From assembly GCA_965212505.1 (NCBI GenBank), contig OZ243123.1, forward strand, positions 2,108,001 through 2,172,000: a stretch of 64,000 nucleotides of DNA, in the 5' to 3' direction. The notes under the pieces are model-generated. The model made no database searches, had not been told where the DNA came from, and worked only from the letters and a program-made list of their open reading frames with translations. Positions 46,303-56,500 of this stretch are shown piece by piece. Positions within the stretch are counted from its first letter, which is position 1, and each line of letters begins with the position of its first letter. Made by a program: the position numbers and the translations under genes. Source of the stretch: JAHEKO01 sp965212505 (lineage in GTDB: Bacteria; Acidobacteriota; Thermoanaerobaculia; Multivoradales; JAHEKO01).

Positions 46303-48101
46303 CGGCGGCCGAACCTCTCCTCGAGATCGCGGTCGCTCATTCGGAGGACAATCGGTCGCCCGTGTGGACAGGCGTAGGGCTGCTCGGCAGCGAACAGTTC
46401 ACCGATCAAGGCCTCGATGGCCTCCGGCGGCATCGGTTCGTGCATCTTGACTGCGGCTCGGCACGACATGCTGGCGGCGAGGTCGTCGAGCATCCACGCC
46501 TTGAGACCCTGGGCGTCGGGTGCCCCGGCTTCCTCTCCCGCCGCCAGCCGCCCGAGCAGCTTCTCCGACGCCTCGGTGCCCAGCTCGACGGGTACGGCGG
46601 AGACCGCTACCGAGTCCCCGGAGAGCATCGAGAGCGAGAATCCACACTCCTCGAGAGCGCCGGTCAGCTCGCCGAGTCGCATCGCCTCGGGCGACGAGAG
46701 CTCGAGGAGTAGTGGCTGCAGAAGCGCTTGGCTCGGGACGTCGTCTCGACTCAGAGTGTGCTGCAGTCGCTCGTAGAGAATTCGCTCGTGTGCAACATGC
46801 TGATCGACGAGATACAGCCCGTCCGGGCCCTCGAGCAGGATCAACGTCCCCTTGTACTGGCCGAGAAGTCGAAATGGACGCTCCCGGCCCGACCGACCGG
46901 TGAGTGGAACGGGAGCCCGCTGAGGCGGCGCGAGGACCGGCTCGGCCAACCTGTCCCCCGGTGGTTCTGCGACCCCATCCGCGGCCCGGTCCGGCCAGCT
47001 CGGCTGCCACGGGCCGGGCGAGCCGCTCTGCCGGCCTCCCAGACCCTCCCAGGCCAACGCCCCGGTCGACAGATCTCGTGCCGGCTCCGGAGAGACCTCC
47101 ACATCGCCGAGCGCCGCCCGCGCCCCGTCACGCAAGGTCAGGAAGAGGCGCTGAAGGAATCGTGAGTCGCGAAATCGAATCTCCGACTTCTGTGGGTGAA
47201 CGTTGACGTCCACCTCTTCCGCCGGCAGGTCGAGGAAGAGGAACAGCGCCGGGAAGTCGTCGCTTCGCCATTCGTCCCGGATCGCGCGGTAGAAACTGGC
47301 CAGAATCGAGCGATCGCGCAGCAGCCTTCGGTTGACGAAGACGAAGTAGCGCCTCCCTCGAGTGGTGGTCGGGTCTCCCATCAGGCCCCAGATCGACTCT
47401 CCACCTGGACCGCCGCCGGTAAACCCTTCCAGCCGCTCGGCCAGCTCGGCTCCGAAGAGCTGCCGTACCCGGTGACGCGCACCGTCGGTGCCGAAGCCTG
47501 CGGGAGGCGCCTCGACCAGCTCACGCCCTTCGTGCACGAGGGCGAAGTGCACGTCGGGTCGCGCCAGCGCGTACCCCTGGACGACCTCGACGACGCGCCG
47601 GAGCTCCGTCTGCGGCGTCTTCAAGAACTTCCGCCGCGCCGGCACGTTGAAGAACAGCGAAGCGACCTCGACGGTTGTTCCCTGCGCCCGCGCTGCCGGC
47701 TCTGCGCTTCGTACGCGCCCGCCCTCCACATAGACGCGGCGCCCCTCGCCCGCGACATCGGCGGTCAAGAGCTCCACACGCGCTACGGCGGCAATGGACG
47801 CCAACGCCTCGCCGCGGAACCCGAGAGTGCCGACGCGTTCGAGATCCTCCATCGACTCGATCTTGCTCGTCGCGTGTTGGTCGAAGGCCAGCAGCGCGTC
47901 GTCCCCGTCCATGCCGCAGCCGTCGTCTATGACGCGAATGCGCCCCTTCCCACCGCGCTCCAGCTCGATCGAGATCGATTCGGCGCCCGCGTCGAGGGCG
48001 TTCTCGACCAGCTCCTTGACCACTGAAGCGGGGCGTTCGACAACCTCACCCGCCGCGATCTGACTGACCAATCGATCCGGGAGCAGCCGAATCCGTGGCA
48101 T
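46299..48101 (-). CDS. mutL: DNA mismatch repair protein MutL, endonuclease type
   Basis: 600 residues. The GHKL ATPase motifs are ELVENALDAGAE, DDGCGMD, TLGFRGEALASI and FFNVPARRKFLK. The C-terminal domain has the metal-binding endonuclease motif as DQHVAHERILYE (DQHA-x2-E-x4-E with Ala to Val) plus SCRAAVKMHEPM and ACPHGRP. This predicts an incising MutL of the kind found in bacteria without MutH. The start at 48101 has a TAGGCT box 6 nt upstream. It is followed by coupled rnc. Confidence 0.96.
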   Translation of the reverse strand: MPRIRLLPDRLVSQIAAGEVVERPASVVKELVENALDAGAESISIELERGGKGRIRVIDDGCGMDGDDALLAFDQHATSKIESMEDLERVGTLGFRGEALASIAAVARVELLTADVAGEGRRVYVEGGRVRSAEPAARAQGTTVEVASLFFNVPARRKFLKTPQTELRRVVEVVQGYALARPDVHFALVHEGRELVEAPPAGFGTDGARHRVRQLFGAELAERLEGFTGGGPGGESIWGLMGDPTTTRGRRYFVFVNRRLLRDRSILASFYRAIRDEWRSDDFPALFLFLDLPAEEVDVNVHPQKSEIRFRDSRFLQRLFLTLRDGARAALGDVEVSPEPARDLSTGALAWEGLGGRQSGSPGPWQPSWPDRAADGVAEPPGDRLAEPVLAPPQRAPVPLTGRSGRERPFRLLGQYKGTLILLEGPDGLYLVDQHVAHERILYERLQHTLSRDDVPSQALLQPLLLELSSPEAMRLGELTGALEECGFSLSMLSGDSVAVSAVPVELGTEASEKLLGRLAAGEEAGAPDAQGLKAWMLDDLAASMSCRAAVKMHEPMPPEAIEALIGELFAAEQPYACPHGRPIVLRMSDRDLEERFGRR

Positions 48102-48107
48102 CGAGGA

Positions 48108-48113
48108 AGCCTA
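48108..48113 (-). promoter_or_regulatory. -10-like box TAGGCT before mutL
   Basis: TAGGCT on the minus strand ends 6 nt before the mutL ATG, in the same arrangement as at the yfiT relic. There is no Shine-Dalgarno of note. Confidence 0.3.
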
Positions 48114-48175
48114 TCTCGAAAGCGTGCCGGCTTCGGGCGGAATCGCTTGGCCGGTCAGCCCGCTCAACACGTCTC

Positions 48176-50323
48176 TCAGCCCCGATCGACGAGCGGCAGA
48201 TAAGCGCGCTCAACGTAGTCGCGGAGCATGCGATCTGACGAGAAGCGAGGTCCGACCGAGGCGATCGAGCGCTTCATCATCGACAGCCACCGCCGCGGTA
48301 GGCCCGACTGATCGCGTTCGTAGAACGCCGGTACCACCTCGTCTTCGAGTGTTTGGTAGAGCGCCAATGCGTCGGCTTGGTCGCGTTCCCACTCCTCGGT
48401 GGCGTCGGTCGCTTCGATCGTCCAACCGTTGTCACCGGTGAAGCCTTCCGGCCACCAACCGTCGGCAATGCTCAGGTTCAGCACTCCGTTCATGGCCGCC
48501 TTCTGACCGCTCGTCCCGCTCGCCTCCATGGGACGAACCGGGTTGTTGAGCCAGACGTCGACCCCCTGAACGAGCATCCGACCGACCAACATGTCGTAGT
48601 CCTCCAGGAAGATCACCCGGCCCCGCAGGTCCGGCTCTTGGCTCAACTTGTAGATGTGGCGGATGAGGTCCTGGCCTGGGCGGTCTGCCGGATGCGCTTT
48701 CCCCGCCATGATGATCTGGATCGGCGTCTCCTGTTGAGAGATGAGGTGCCGAATGCGATGTAGGTCGTGGAAGATCAGACCGGCGCGTTTGTAGGTCGCG
48801 AACCGCCGCGCAAAGCCGAGCGTCAGGCAGTTCGGGTCGATCACGTCGTCGACCCGCCGGAGATCCGACGGCGATCGACCGTTGCGCGCCATCTGCTCCC
48901 GCACGCGAGACCGGACGAACCGGACGAGCCGTTCCTTCTGCGCCCGGTGCGCCTCCCATAAGTCTGAGTCCGAGATCGCTCCGACGCCCTCCCAGGAGCG
49001 CTCCGCCTGCCACCAGGAGTCGCCGGACTGCTCCTCGAGGAGGTTGATGAGCTCCGTGCCCAGCCAGGTCGGGACGTGAATCCCGTTGGTGATGCCGACA
49101 ATCTCTCGATCTTCACCGGGAGCCTCGGCCAGAACGTGGCGCCACATGTCGTCGACGACCTCGGCGTTCAGCTGGCTGACTCCGTTCGAGAAGACGCTCG
49201 TCCGCAAACCGACCGCGGTCATGTTGAACGGCTGCACCGGCGCTCCGTGGTCGCCGTTGCCCAGCCGACAGAGTTCCTCGGCCGGTACCCCGAGCTCCTC
49301 GGCCCACGGCGTGAGATAGCGCGAGGCGAGTTCCGCGTCGAACTGTTCGTTGCCGGCTGGCACCGGGGTGTGCGTGGTGAATGCGGTCTTCTGCGAAATG
49401 TCGTTCAACGCGGTTGCCAGGTCTCGGCCGTCACCCATCGCCTGGCGCAAGCGCTCCACCTGAGCGAGCGCGCTGTGGCCCTCGTTGATATGCCATCCGG
49501 AGGGCTCGATTCCGAGCTTCGCCAGCATGGCGGCGCCCCCCGCACCCAGCACCATCTCCTGCGCGAGCCGCATCTCGCGTCCGCGAACGTAGAGCACGCT
49601 GGTGATTGCACGATCGGCCAGATCGTTCTCGAGAACATCGGTGTCGAGAAGGAGCAGCGGTACTCGTCCGACCTGTGCGAGCCAAGCTCGTGCCACCACC
49701 TCACGGCCGGGGAACAGAACTCTTACCGAGAGCTCCGAACCGTCTGGGGCGAGCGCCGGCTTGAGTGGTAGCCGACCGAAGTCGTACTGAGGGTAGTGGT
49801 GCTGCTGGAAGCCGTCGTCGTCCAAGGTCTGACGGAAGTAACCGTACCGATACAACAACCCCATCGCGATCAGCGGCACGCCCAGATCGCTCGCGCTCTT
49901 GCAGTGATCGCCGCTCAGAACCCCGAGGCCTCCCGAATACATGGCCAACGACTGGTGCACGCCGAACTCCATCGAGAAGTAGGCGAACGGGGCTCCGTCG
50001 AAGTCGGCGTGGCGCTGCTCGAACCAGCTCTTCGGCTCCCGCTTCATGTACCGATCGAACTTCCGGACCAGGGTTGTGTACCCGGCCATGAACGACTCGT
50101 TGGCGATCAGCACCTCCCAGCGCGAGCGCTCCGCGCTGAGCAGCAGCTCGACCGGGTTCCGATAGCGCGCCCAGGCCGCCTGATCGATGGTCGAGAACAG
50201 TCGGCGGGCGTCGTGGTTCCACGCCCACCAGAGGTTGTAGGCGATCTCCCCCAGCCGATCGACCTCGGCGGGAAGCTCGAGATCGACCACCTGTCGGGCC
50301 GGCACTTGGATATACGGGGTCAC
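48176..50323 (-). CDS. glgP: Alpha-glucan (glycogen/maltodextrin) phosphorylase
   Basis: 715 residues, the shorter bacterial GlgP type with a DUF3417-like N-terminus (LGEIAYNLWWAWNHDARRLF). The PLP site lies in EASGTSGQKAAMNGVLN (Lys), with the donor-site segment FAYFSMEFGVHQSLAMYSGGLG and CLTLGFARRFATYKRA. It releases glucose-1-phosphate from alpha-1,4-glucan with phosphate. The start is GTG 50323. It is divergent from malQ-glgX and part of the alpha-glucan block. Confidence 0.94.
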   Translation of the reverse strand: MTPYIQVPARQVVDLELPAEVDRLGEIAYNLWWAWNHDARRLFSTIDQAAWARYRNPVELLLSAERSRWEVLIANESFMAGYTTLVRKFDRYMKREPKSWFEQRHADFDGAPFAYFSMEFGVHQSLAMYSGGLGVLSGDHCKSASDLGVPLIAMGLLYRYGYFRQTLDDDGFQQHHYPQYDFGRLPLKPALAPDGSELSVRVLFPGREVVARAWLAQVGRVPLLLLDTDVLENDLADRAITSVLYVRGREMRLAQEMVLGAGGAAMLAKLGIEPSGWHINEGHSALAQVERLRQAMGDGRDLATALNDISQKTAFTTHTPVPAGNEQFDAELASRYLTPWAEELGVPAEELCRLGNGDHGAPVQPFNMTAVGLRTSVFSNGVSQLNAEVVDDMWRHVLAEAPGEDREIVGITNGIHVPTWLGTELINLLEEQSGDSWWQAERSWEGVGAISDSDLWEAHRAQKERLVRFVRSRVREQMARNGRSPSDLRRVDDVIDPNCLTLGFARRFATYKRAGLIFHDLHRIRHLISQQETPIQIIMAGKAHPADRPGQDLIRHIYKLSQEPDLRGRVIFLEDYDMLVGRMLVQGVDVWLNNPVRPMEASGTSGQKAAMNGVLNLSIADGWWPEGFTGDNGWTIEATDATEEWERDQADALALYQTLEDEVVPAFYERDQSGLPRRWLSMMKRSIASVGPRFSSDRMLRDYVERAYLPLVDRG

Positions 50324-50382
50324 AGAACTCAGGCAGGGCCTCCAGAGCGGAGTGTTCTACCACATTCCTCGGTACGACTCGG

Positions 50383-50388
50383 TAGACT
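50383..50388 (+). promoter_or_regulatory. -10-like box TAGACT before malQ
   Basis: TAGACT ends 7 nt before the GTG at 50396. On the other strand TGGTAGAAC lies about 25-35 nt before the glgP start, so the 72-bp gap probably holds divergent promoters. Confidence 0.32.
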
Positions 50389-50395
50389 TTGGTCG

Positions 50396-51907
50396 GTGAC
50401 GCCGGCGCGACGCAGCGGGATCCTCCTTCACCCGACGTCACTTCCCGGCGCCTGGGGCATCGGAGACTTCGGCGACGAAGCGCTTCAGCTCTTGGATTGG
50501 CTGCACCAGGCCGGCCAGACGCTCTGGCAGGTGCTGCCTCTTGGGCCGGTCGGTCCGGGCGGCTCCCCCTACAGCTCGCCCTCCACCTTTGCGGGCAGTC
50601 CGCTGCTGATCTCGCCGACGCGACTCTCGGAAGAAGGACTTTTGCCACCGGGAGCTCTGGACGTACACCCCGACTTCGAATCCCAGCGAGTCGACTACGT
50701 CACGGTGGCCGAGTGGAAAGACGCGTTGCTCAGAGTCGCCTGGCGGCACGCTCGACGCGAGAGCCACCGCGAGCTGGTCGACGAGGCTCGTTCGCTCGCT
50801 GAGTCACCGGGGTACGAGAGCTGGCTCCCCGACTGGGCGCTCTATGCGGCGCTCAAGCGGCGGTTCGAGGGAAGGGACTGGCTCTCCTGGCCGCAGACCT
50901 ATCGCATGCGAGAGCGCACGACTCTCGACGTTGCGCGCCGTGAACTCGAGGAGGAGATTCACTTTCAGTATTTCTGCCAGCTGCTCTGGTCGAGACAGTG
51001 GGACGCGGTGCGGCAGGAGGCTCACGATCGCGGGATCCGGATCGTCGGCGATCTGCCCATCTACCCGGCGCTCGACAGCGCCGATGTCTGGGCGAACCGT
51101 GATCTCTTCGAGCTCGACAACGAGGGCAGGCCTCGGAGCCTTGGCGGCGTCCCTCCCGACGCCTACAGCGAAGACGGCCAGAGCTGGGGCGTCCCGGTCT
51201 ACGACTGGGATCGCTGTGCCGAAACCGGATTCACCTGGTGGATCGAACGTCTCCGCGCGACCCTCTCGCGCACCGACCTCGTGCGGCTCGACCACTTCCG
51301 GGGATACGTGGCCTACTGGCGGATTCCGGAGGGCGCTGACAGCGCGCGTGCCGGCTCCTGGCGGGCCGGCCCTGGGGCGCCGCTCTTCCGTGCCGCTCGA
51401 GCCGCCCTCGGCGAGGTCCCCCTCGTGGCAGAGGACCTAGGAGACATCAGTCCGGACGTGCACGATCTTCGCCGTGCGCTCGATCTCCCACCGACGAGAG
51501 TCCTTCAGTTCGCCTTCGAGGCGCTCGAGAGTGAACATCTCCCCCACCGTGTCGATCCCGACACCTTTTTCTATAGCGGCACGCACGACAACTCGACCAC
51601 GGCGGGATGGCTCGCCACACTCGGCGAAGAGGCCCGCGATCGCGTCGTCGCCTACACCGGCACCGCTCCCGGGGACGGCGTCTGGGGCCTCCTACGTGCT
51701 GTCTCCACCTCCGTGGCAGCGGCCTCGATCTTCCCGCTTCAGGATGTTCTCGGACTCGACGACTCGGCGCGCATGAACCGGCCGGGTATCGCCGAGGGCA
51801 ATTGGAACTGGCGACTCTCCGATCTCCCCGACCGCGAGACGACAAACAGACTGCAAAGGCTCACCGAAACCAGCGGTCGTCTCCCACGCACCGACGGAGA
51901 CCCATGA
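50396..51907 (+). CDS. malQ: 4-alpha-glucanotransferase (amylomaltase, GH77)
   Basis: 503 residues from GTG 50396; the open frame upstream is antisense to glgP. GH77 features: GILLHPTSLPGAWGIGDFG, PLGPVGPGGSPYSSPSTFAG, the nucleophile Asp in RLDHFRGY, acid/base Glu in VAEDLGD and the third Asp in GTHDNSTT. It transfers maltodextrin segments and releases glucose. A TAGACT box ends 7 nt before the start. Its stop overlaps the glgX start (ATGA), so the two are coupled. Confidence 0.94.
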   Translation: MTPARRSGILLHPTSLPGAWGIGDFGDEALQLLDWLHQAGQTLWQVLPLGPVGPGGSPYSSPSTFAGSPLLISPTRLSEEGLLPPGALDVHPDFESQRVDYVTVAEWKDALLRVAWRHARRESHRELVDEARSLAESPGYESWLPDWALYAALKRRFEGRDWLSWPQTYRMRERTTLDVARRELEEEIHFQYFCQLLWSRQWDAVRQEAHDRGIRIVGDLPIYPALDSADVWANRDLFELDNEGRPRSLGGVPPDAYSEDGQSWGVPVYDWDRCAETGFTWWIERLRATLSRTDLVRLDHFRGYVAYWRIPEGADSARAGSWRAGPGAPLFRAARAALGEVPLVAEDLGDISPDVHDLRRALDLPPTRVLQFAFEALESEHLPHRVDPDTFFYSGTHDNSTTAGWLATLGEEARDRVVAYTGTAPGDGVWGLLRAVSTSVAAASIFPLQDVLGLDDSARMNRPGIAEGNWNWRLSDLPDRETTNRLQRLTETSGRLPRTDGDP

Positions 51908-53589
51908 GTCGTTCTGCGGACGCGGACGGACTCGGCGCCCGGCTCACGGACGACGGCGCCGAGTTCCGCGTCTGGTCGCGCAACGCAGAAAGCGTCGACC
52001 TTTGCCTTTGGCACGGTCCACGCGAGATCCGACTGCCGATGGAGCGCGACGGCGACGTCTGGTGCCGCGCGGTTCCAAACCTCGCAGCGGGTGATGAGTA
52101 CGGCTACCGCGCCGACGGGCCTTCAGCTCCGGAACGTGGTCACCGCTTCGACGTTGCAAAGCTCTTGCTCGACCCCTGCGCCCGTCGGGTCGGCGGACCC
52201 GTGGCGTGGTCCTCCGACCTGGACGGCGATCGCTACGGCGTCGACAGCGCAGCGGTTGCGCCTCGCAGCGTACTCGTCGACGATCACTTCGAGTGGCACG
52301 GCGACACGCCCCCGAGAACCCCGTGGAACCGAACCGTGCTCTACGAGGCCCACGTCAAAGGTCTGACTCGGCTCCATCCGGCGCTTCCACGAGAGGAGCG
52401 AGGGACCTTTCGCGGGCTCGCTCACCCGGCGGTGATCGAACACCTTCATCGCCTCGGGGTCACGACACTGCAACTCCTGCCGGTGCAACAGCACTTCGTC
52501 GACCGGCATCTGGTCGAGTCCGGGTTGACCAACTACTGGGGCTACAGCCCGCTCGCCTGGTTTGCGCCGCGCGCCGATCTTTCGGCCTCCGAAGATCCGA
52601 TCGCTGAGCTCAAGAGCGCCATCCGTCGTCTTCACCGCGCCGGCCTGGAGGTGGTGCTCGATGTGGTGTTCAATCACACGGCCGAAGGCGACGGACGAGG
52701 CCCGACGCTCTCTCTTCGCGGTCTCGACAACCGTGAGTACTACCGACTCGACGATCCGCGACGGTCCCGGTATGTCGACACGACCGGCTGCGGCAACAGC
52801 CTCGACTTTGGCCGACCCCATGTGGTTCGGCTGGCGCTCGATTGCCTCCGGTACTGGGTCGAGGAGTTCCACGTGGACGGCTTTCGCTTCGACCTCGCCG
52901 TGACCCTGGCCCGCGGTGCTGACGGTGAGTTCTCACCCGAGAGCCCGTTCTTGCAGGCGATCGCCGCGGATCCGCTGCTCTCCACGGTCAAGCTGATCGC
53001 GGAGCCCTGGGACCTGGGCTCCGGCGGCTACCAACTCGGCAGCTTCCCGACGCCGTGGCGGGAGTGGAACGACCGGTTTCGCGAGGAGATCCGACGCTAC
53101 GCTCTCAGTCGACCGGTGGACGCCTCCGGCGTCTCGCAGCGACTGCACGGCAGCGAGGACCTCTTCGGCGCGGAGCGCGCGCGCGCTGCTGCGAGCGTCA
53201 ACTTCGTTGCCTGCCACGACGGATTTACGCTCGCCGACTGCGTCGCCTACGACGAACGCCACAACCGGGCGAACGGAGAAGACAACCGAGACGGAAATTC
53301 ACACGAAGAGAGCGCCAACCTGGGCGTCGAAGGCGAGACCTCTGCCCCGGACGTCAGGGCTCGCCGCAAACGCTCTATCTCACGAATGCTGAGTGCGCTC
53401 GCGCTCGCTCGCGGCGTTCCCATGCTCTCGCACGGTGACGAGTTCGGTCGCTCGCAGGGTGGGAACAACAACGCCTACTGCCAGGACAACCCTACCGCTT
53501 GGGTCGACTGGTCCGACGACGACGCCGCTTGGATCGTGACCCGCTGGCGCCGGCTCTTGCGGCGGCGCTGGAGCCGCTGTGACGAGTAG
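51904..53589 (+). CDS. glgX: Glycogen debranching enzyme GlgX-like, C-terminally shortened
   Basis: 561 residues against about 650-720 usual for GlgX. The N-terminal CBM48 (about 8-100) and GH13 barrel are complete: LDVVFNHTAEG, GFRFDLAVT, LIAEPWD and CHDGFTLAD with the debranching pattern, then GDEFGRSQGGNNNAYCQDN and AWVDW. After that the usual C-terminal beta domain of roughly 100-130 residues is missing. The last residues (RWRRLLRRRWSRCDE) are Arg-rich and are antisense to the end of the GH13 gene. The shortening may be a deletion; it may still be active. Coupled to malQ. Confidence 0.85.
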   Translation: MSRSADADGLGARLTDDGAEFRVWSRNAESVDLCLWHGPREIRLPMERDGDVWCRAVPNLAAGDEYGYRADGPSAPERGHRFDVAKLLLDPCARRVGGPVAWSSDLDGDRYGVDSAAVAPRSVLVDDHFEWHGDTPPRTPWNRTVLYEAHVKGLTRLHPALPREERGTFRGLAHPAVIEHLHRLGVTTLQLLPVQQHFVDRHLVESGLTNYWGYSPLAWFAPRADLSASEDPIAELKSAIRRLHRAGLEVVLDVVFNHTAEGDGRGPTLSLRGLDNREYYRLDDPRRSRYVDTTGCGNSLDFGRPHVVRLALDCLRYWVEEFHVDGFRFDLAVTLARGADGEFSPESPFLQAIAADPLLSTVKLIAEPWDLGSGGYQLGSFPTPWREWNDRFREEIRRYALSRPVDASGVSQRLHGSEDLFGAERARAAASVNFVACHDGFTLADCVAYDERHNRANGEDNRDGNSHEESANLGVEGETSAPDVRARRKRSISRMLSALALARGVPMLSHGDEFGRSQGGNNNAYCQDNPTAWVDWSDDDAAWIVTRWRRLLRRRWSRCDE

Positions 53590-56500
53590 GCCCTTTCAGG
53601 CGCCCCTGTACCGGTCCGACCGCGTATCCGGCGTCGACAAAAAGGCCCAGGGCCAACTCGGTCACGTCGATCCAGGCCAGAGCCCGCTCCTCGCGATCCA
53701 GCTCTTCCTCCTCCGTCAACCAACCGCACAACGCCGCGACAGCGCGAAATCGCAAGAGCCGCTCCAGCTCTTCCTGCCGGACCCAGCTCTCCCCCTCGTG
53801 CCGGTTGAGTCCGAGGAGTTCGGGGGCGTCCTTCCGCGCCAGCCAGCCTGCGAGGAGATCTCCAAGCTCTCCCCGGCCTGGAGGTGGCGTCGCCTCGACC
53901 CACCCCTCCTCCGCCGCCAACGCGAGGGCAAGCGACGCACCTTCGTCTCCGCATCGCCGGGAGAGCTCCCGCGCCGCACGGGTCCAAAGAGCGTCATCCA
54001 GAGGCTCGCGAAGCGACTCGAGAAGCGTCGTCGCCCGCAGCAGAGTCAGGGTTGTACCCCCTTCGGCAAGTAGGGTTCCCGTGCGTCTGCGCGCGTCCTG
54101 AAGCCTCTCCGTCTTCGGCCAGGGCAACCCATCGGCCATCTTCTCGAGTCGCGCAAGCGATCTGCAGCGGGCGAGTCCACGATCCAGCCGGTCGGTCGCC
54201 ACGTCCGGCCACTGCGTCACGCACGCTCCCACCAACTCTCTCTCGAGCGGTGCGCTTCCTTCCGGGGTGCGGGCGAGTTCAGCGACCACCTTCAGAACGG
54301 GAAGAGCCTCTTGCAGGCGCAGCTCCAACTCTGGGTTCCGGACACCGCGGCCGTCGAGGCGTTGGGCGAGCTCACGGTAGGCACTCACCTCGGTTCGGAG
54401 CACCGGTCGGAAGTCGACCAGAACTCGGGCCTCGTACGGATCGAGGTGCACCGGCAGGCCGTCACCTGCGAGCTCCCTCGTCTCGGCGAAGAACGTTCGC
54501 CCGGTACCCAGGTCGCGGAAGCGCTGGATCGTATCGACCTCCTCGGTCAAGAAGCCATCGAGGCCGTCAAGGACGCCCTGCGCCGGGTTCTCGGAGTTGT
54601 TGAAGACCACGACGCTCCGCTCGGTGTCGCGACCGTTCGCGAAAGTGAGAACACCACCCGGATTTGTGCCTTCGTAGTCGAGAAGCCGGAACGCTTCTGC
54701 GCCCGCGAACCAGTGTCGGCGGCGCAAGAGGGGCTGGATACGGCGACGGTGGGCCCGCACCACATTCGCATCGGGGCTTTCCGCCAGACGCGGCCGACGG
54801 AACTCCATACCGTACTTCTCCGCGAGGCCCTCGTGTTGCCCGTGCGCAAACAGCGGTAGGCCCGGGAGAGTTGCCAGTACCGTACAGGCGCCGAAGTAGC
54901 GATCCTGACGGCCGAATTGGTCGATCGCCGTCTCCTCGTCGGGGTTGCTCAGGAAGTTGACAAACCGCGCGAGGATCCGACGATCGAAGTTGACCGTCTC
55001 TTCGATCAGAGTTCGTAGCTTGCCCATGTCGCCGTCTCGCACAAGGTGCATGAAGGCGCTGTTGTACACACGGTGCATCCCGAGCGATCGAACGAAGTAG
55101 CCCTCCATGAGCCAGAACGCCTCGGCCAGCAAGAGTGTGTCCGGGCGTTCCTCGGCGACGCGAGCCACCACGTCGCGCCAGAACTCGGTCGGCATCGCTC
55201 GATCGAAGTCGGCCTGTTCGAGGGCATGATCGGAGCGGGATGGAATCGCTCCCCCTTGACCGGGCTCGGGGAACCAAAGTCTCCGCACATGACGGCGCGC
55301 CAGGGTCATGGCCGCGTCGAAACGCAGAATCGGAAAAGAGCCGGCGAGCTCCACGATCGTGTCGAGGACCGCCTCCCGCGTCTCGGGGTTCAGATAGTCG
55401 AGCTGTGCCGTGTCGTTCCACGGTGTACTGGTGCCGTCGTTGCCGTGGTAGACGAAGCGCTCCTCCCCCGTAGCGTGATCAACCCGCTTGAAGACCACCG
55501 CAGCGTCGCTGCGATCGTAGTAGTGATCCTCGAGAAAGATGCCGACCTCCGGCTCCGGGCTGAGGTCGGGGCCATCGAACGTGTAACTCGGAAAGGGGCA
55601 CTCGGGAACGGAGAGAAACCGTTCGGGGTGTTCGATCAGCCAACGCGAGTCAACTCCCATGTGATTGGGAACCATGTCGGCGGCGAGTCGCACGCCGTGC
55701 TCGGTGGCTCGTTCCGCCAGGGCCTCGGCTGCCTCCCGGCCTCCGAGCTCGGACGCGACCTCGTACTCCCGCACCGAGTAGGCTGACGCCAGCGCCTCCT
55801 CGTTGCCCATGCGCCGCTTGATCTCGGCGGAGGCGCGGCTCCGCTCCCAGATGCCGATCAACCAGAGACCCGAGATGCCCGAGCGCTCCAGTCTTTCCAA
55901 CTCCTCGTCCGGGATCTGGTCGAGACGTTCGACCGGTCGCTCATAGCGGTTCGACAGCTGTGCCAGCCAGACATAGGTGTTCTTGGCCTGAAGGACCAGC
56001 GGCTCCATCCAGTCTCGATCCCTGCTGTAGTGCGGAGCCTCGTCCTCGATCTCTTCCCAGTCGGGAATCTCGACCGGCCCGGGCCCGGGCGGGAAGCGCG
56101 GTCGCTCCTCCTCGGAAATCAGGTCGATGCCGCCCATCAGTCCACTACGCTCGCCCGCCTCGAGTTCCGGCCAATCGTCGAGAATCTGTCGAAGCTGGTC
56201 CGGGAGCGCCTCCCCTGTGGCTCTTCCCCCTTCGAGCGAGTCGCGGAGACTGTCGCTTTGCTCGTCCAAGGGAGGCGCCATCTCGAGTTCGGGAGCCAGC
56301 CCCTCGAGCAGACGCGCGACCGCTTCGTCCTCGATCAGCGAGCTTCCCTGAAGCGCCCTGTGAGCGCCTGCCGTTGCAGGATTCTGCGCCAGGGCGAAGA
56401 TCAGCAACGATTCCGCAAGGAGAGGCAGGGGCCGAGCCTCGATCGGAGCCGAGTCCGGCTCAGCGTGCGCCTCCGAGATCTCTTCTGAAGGCGTTTCAAC

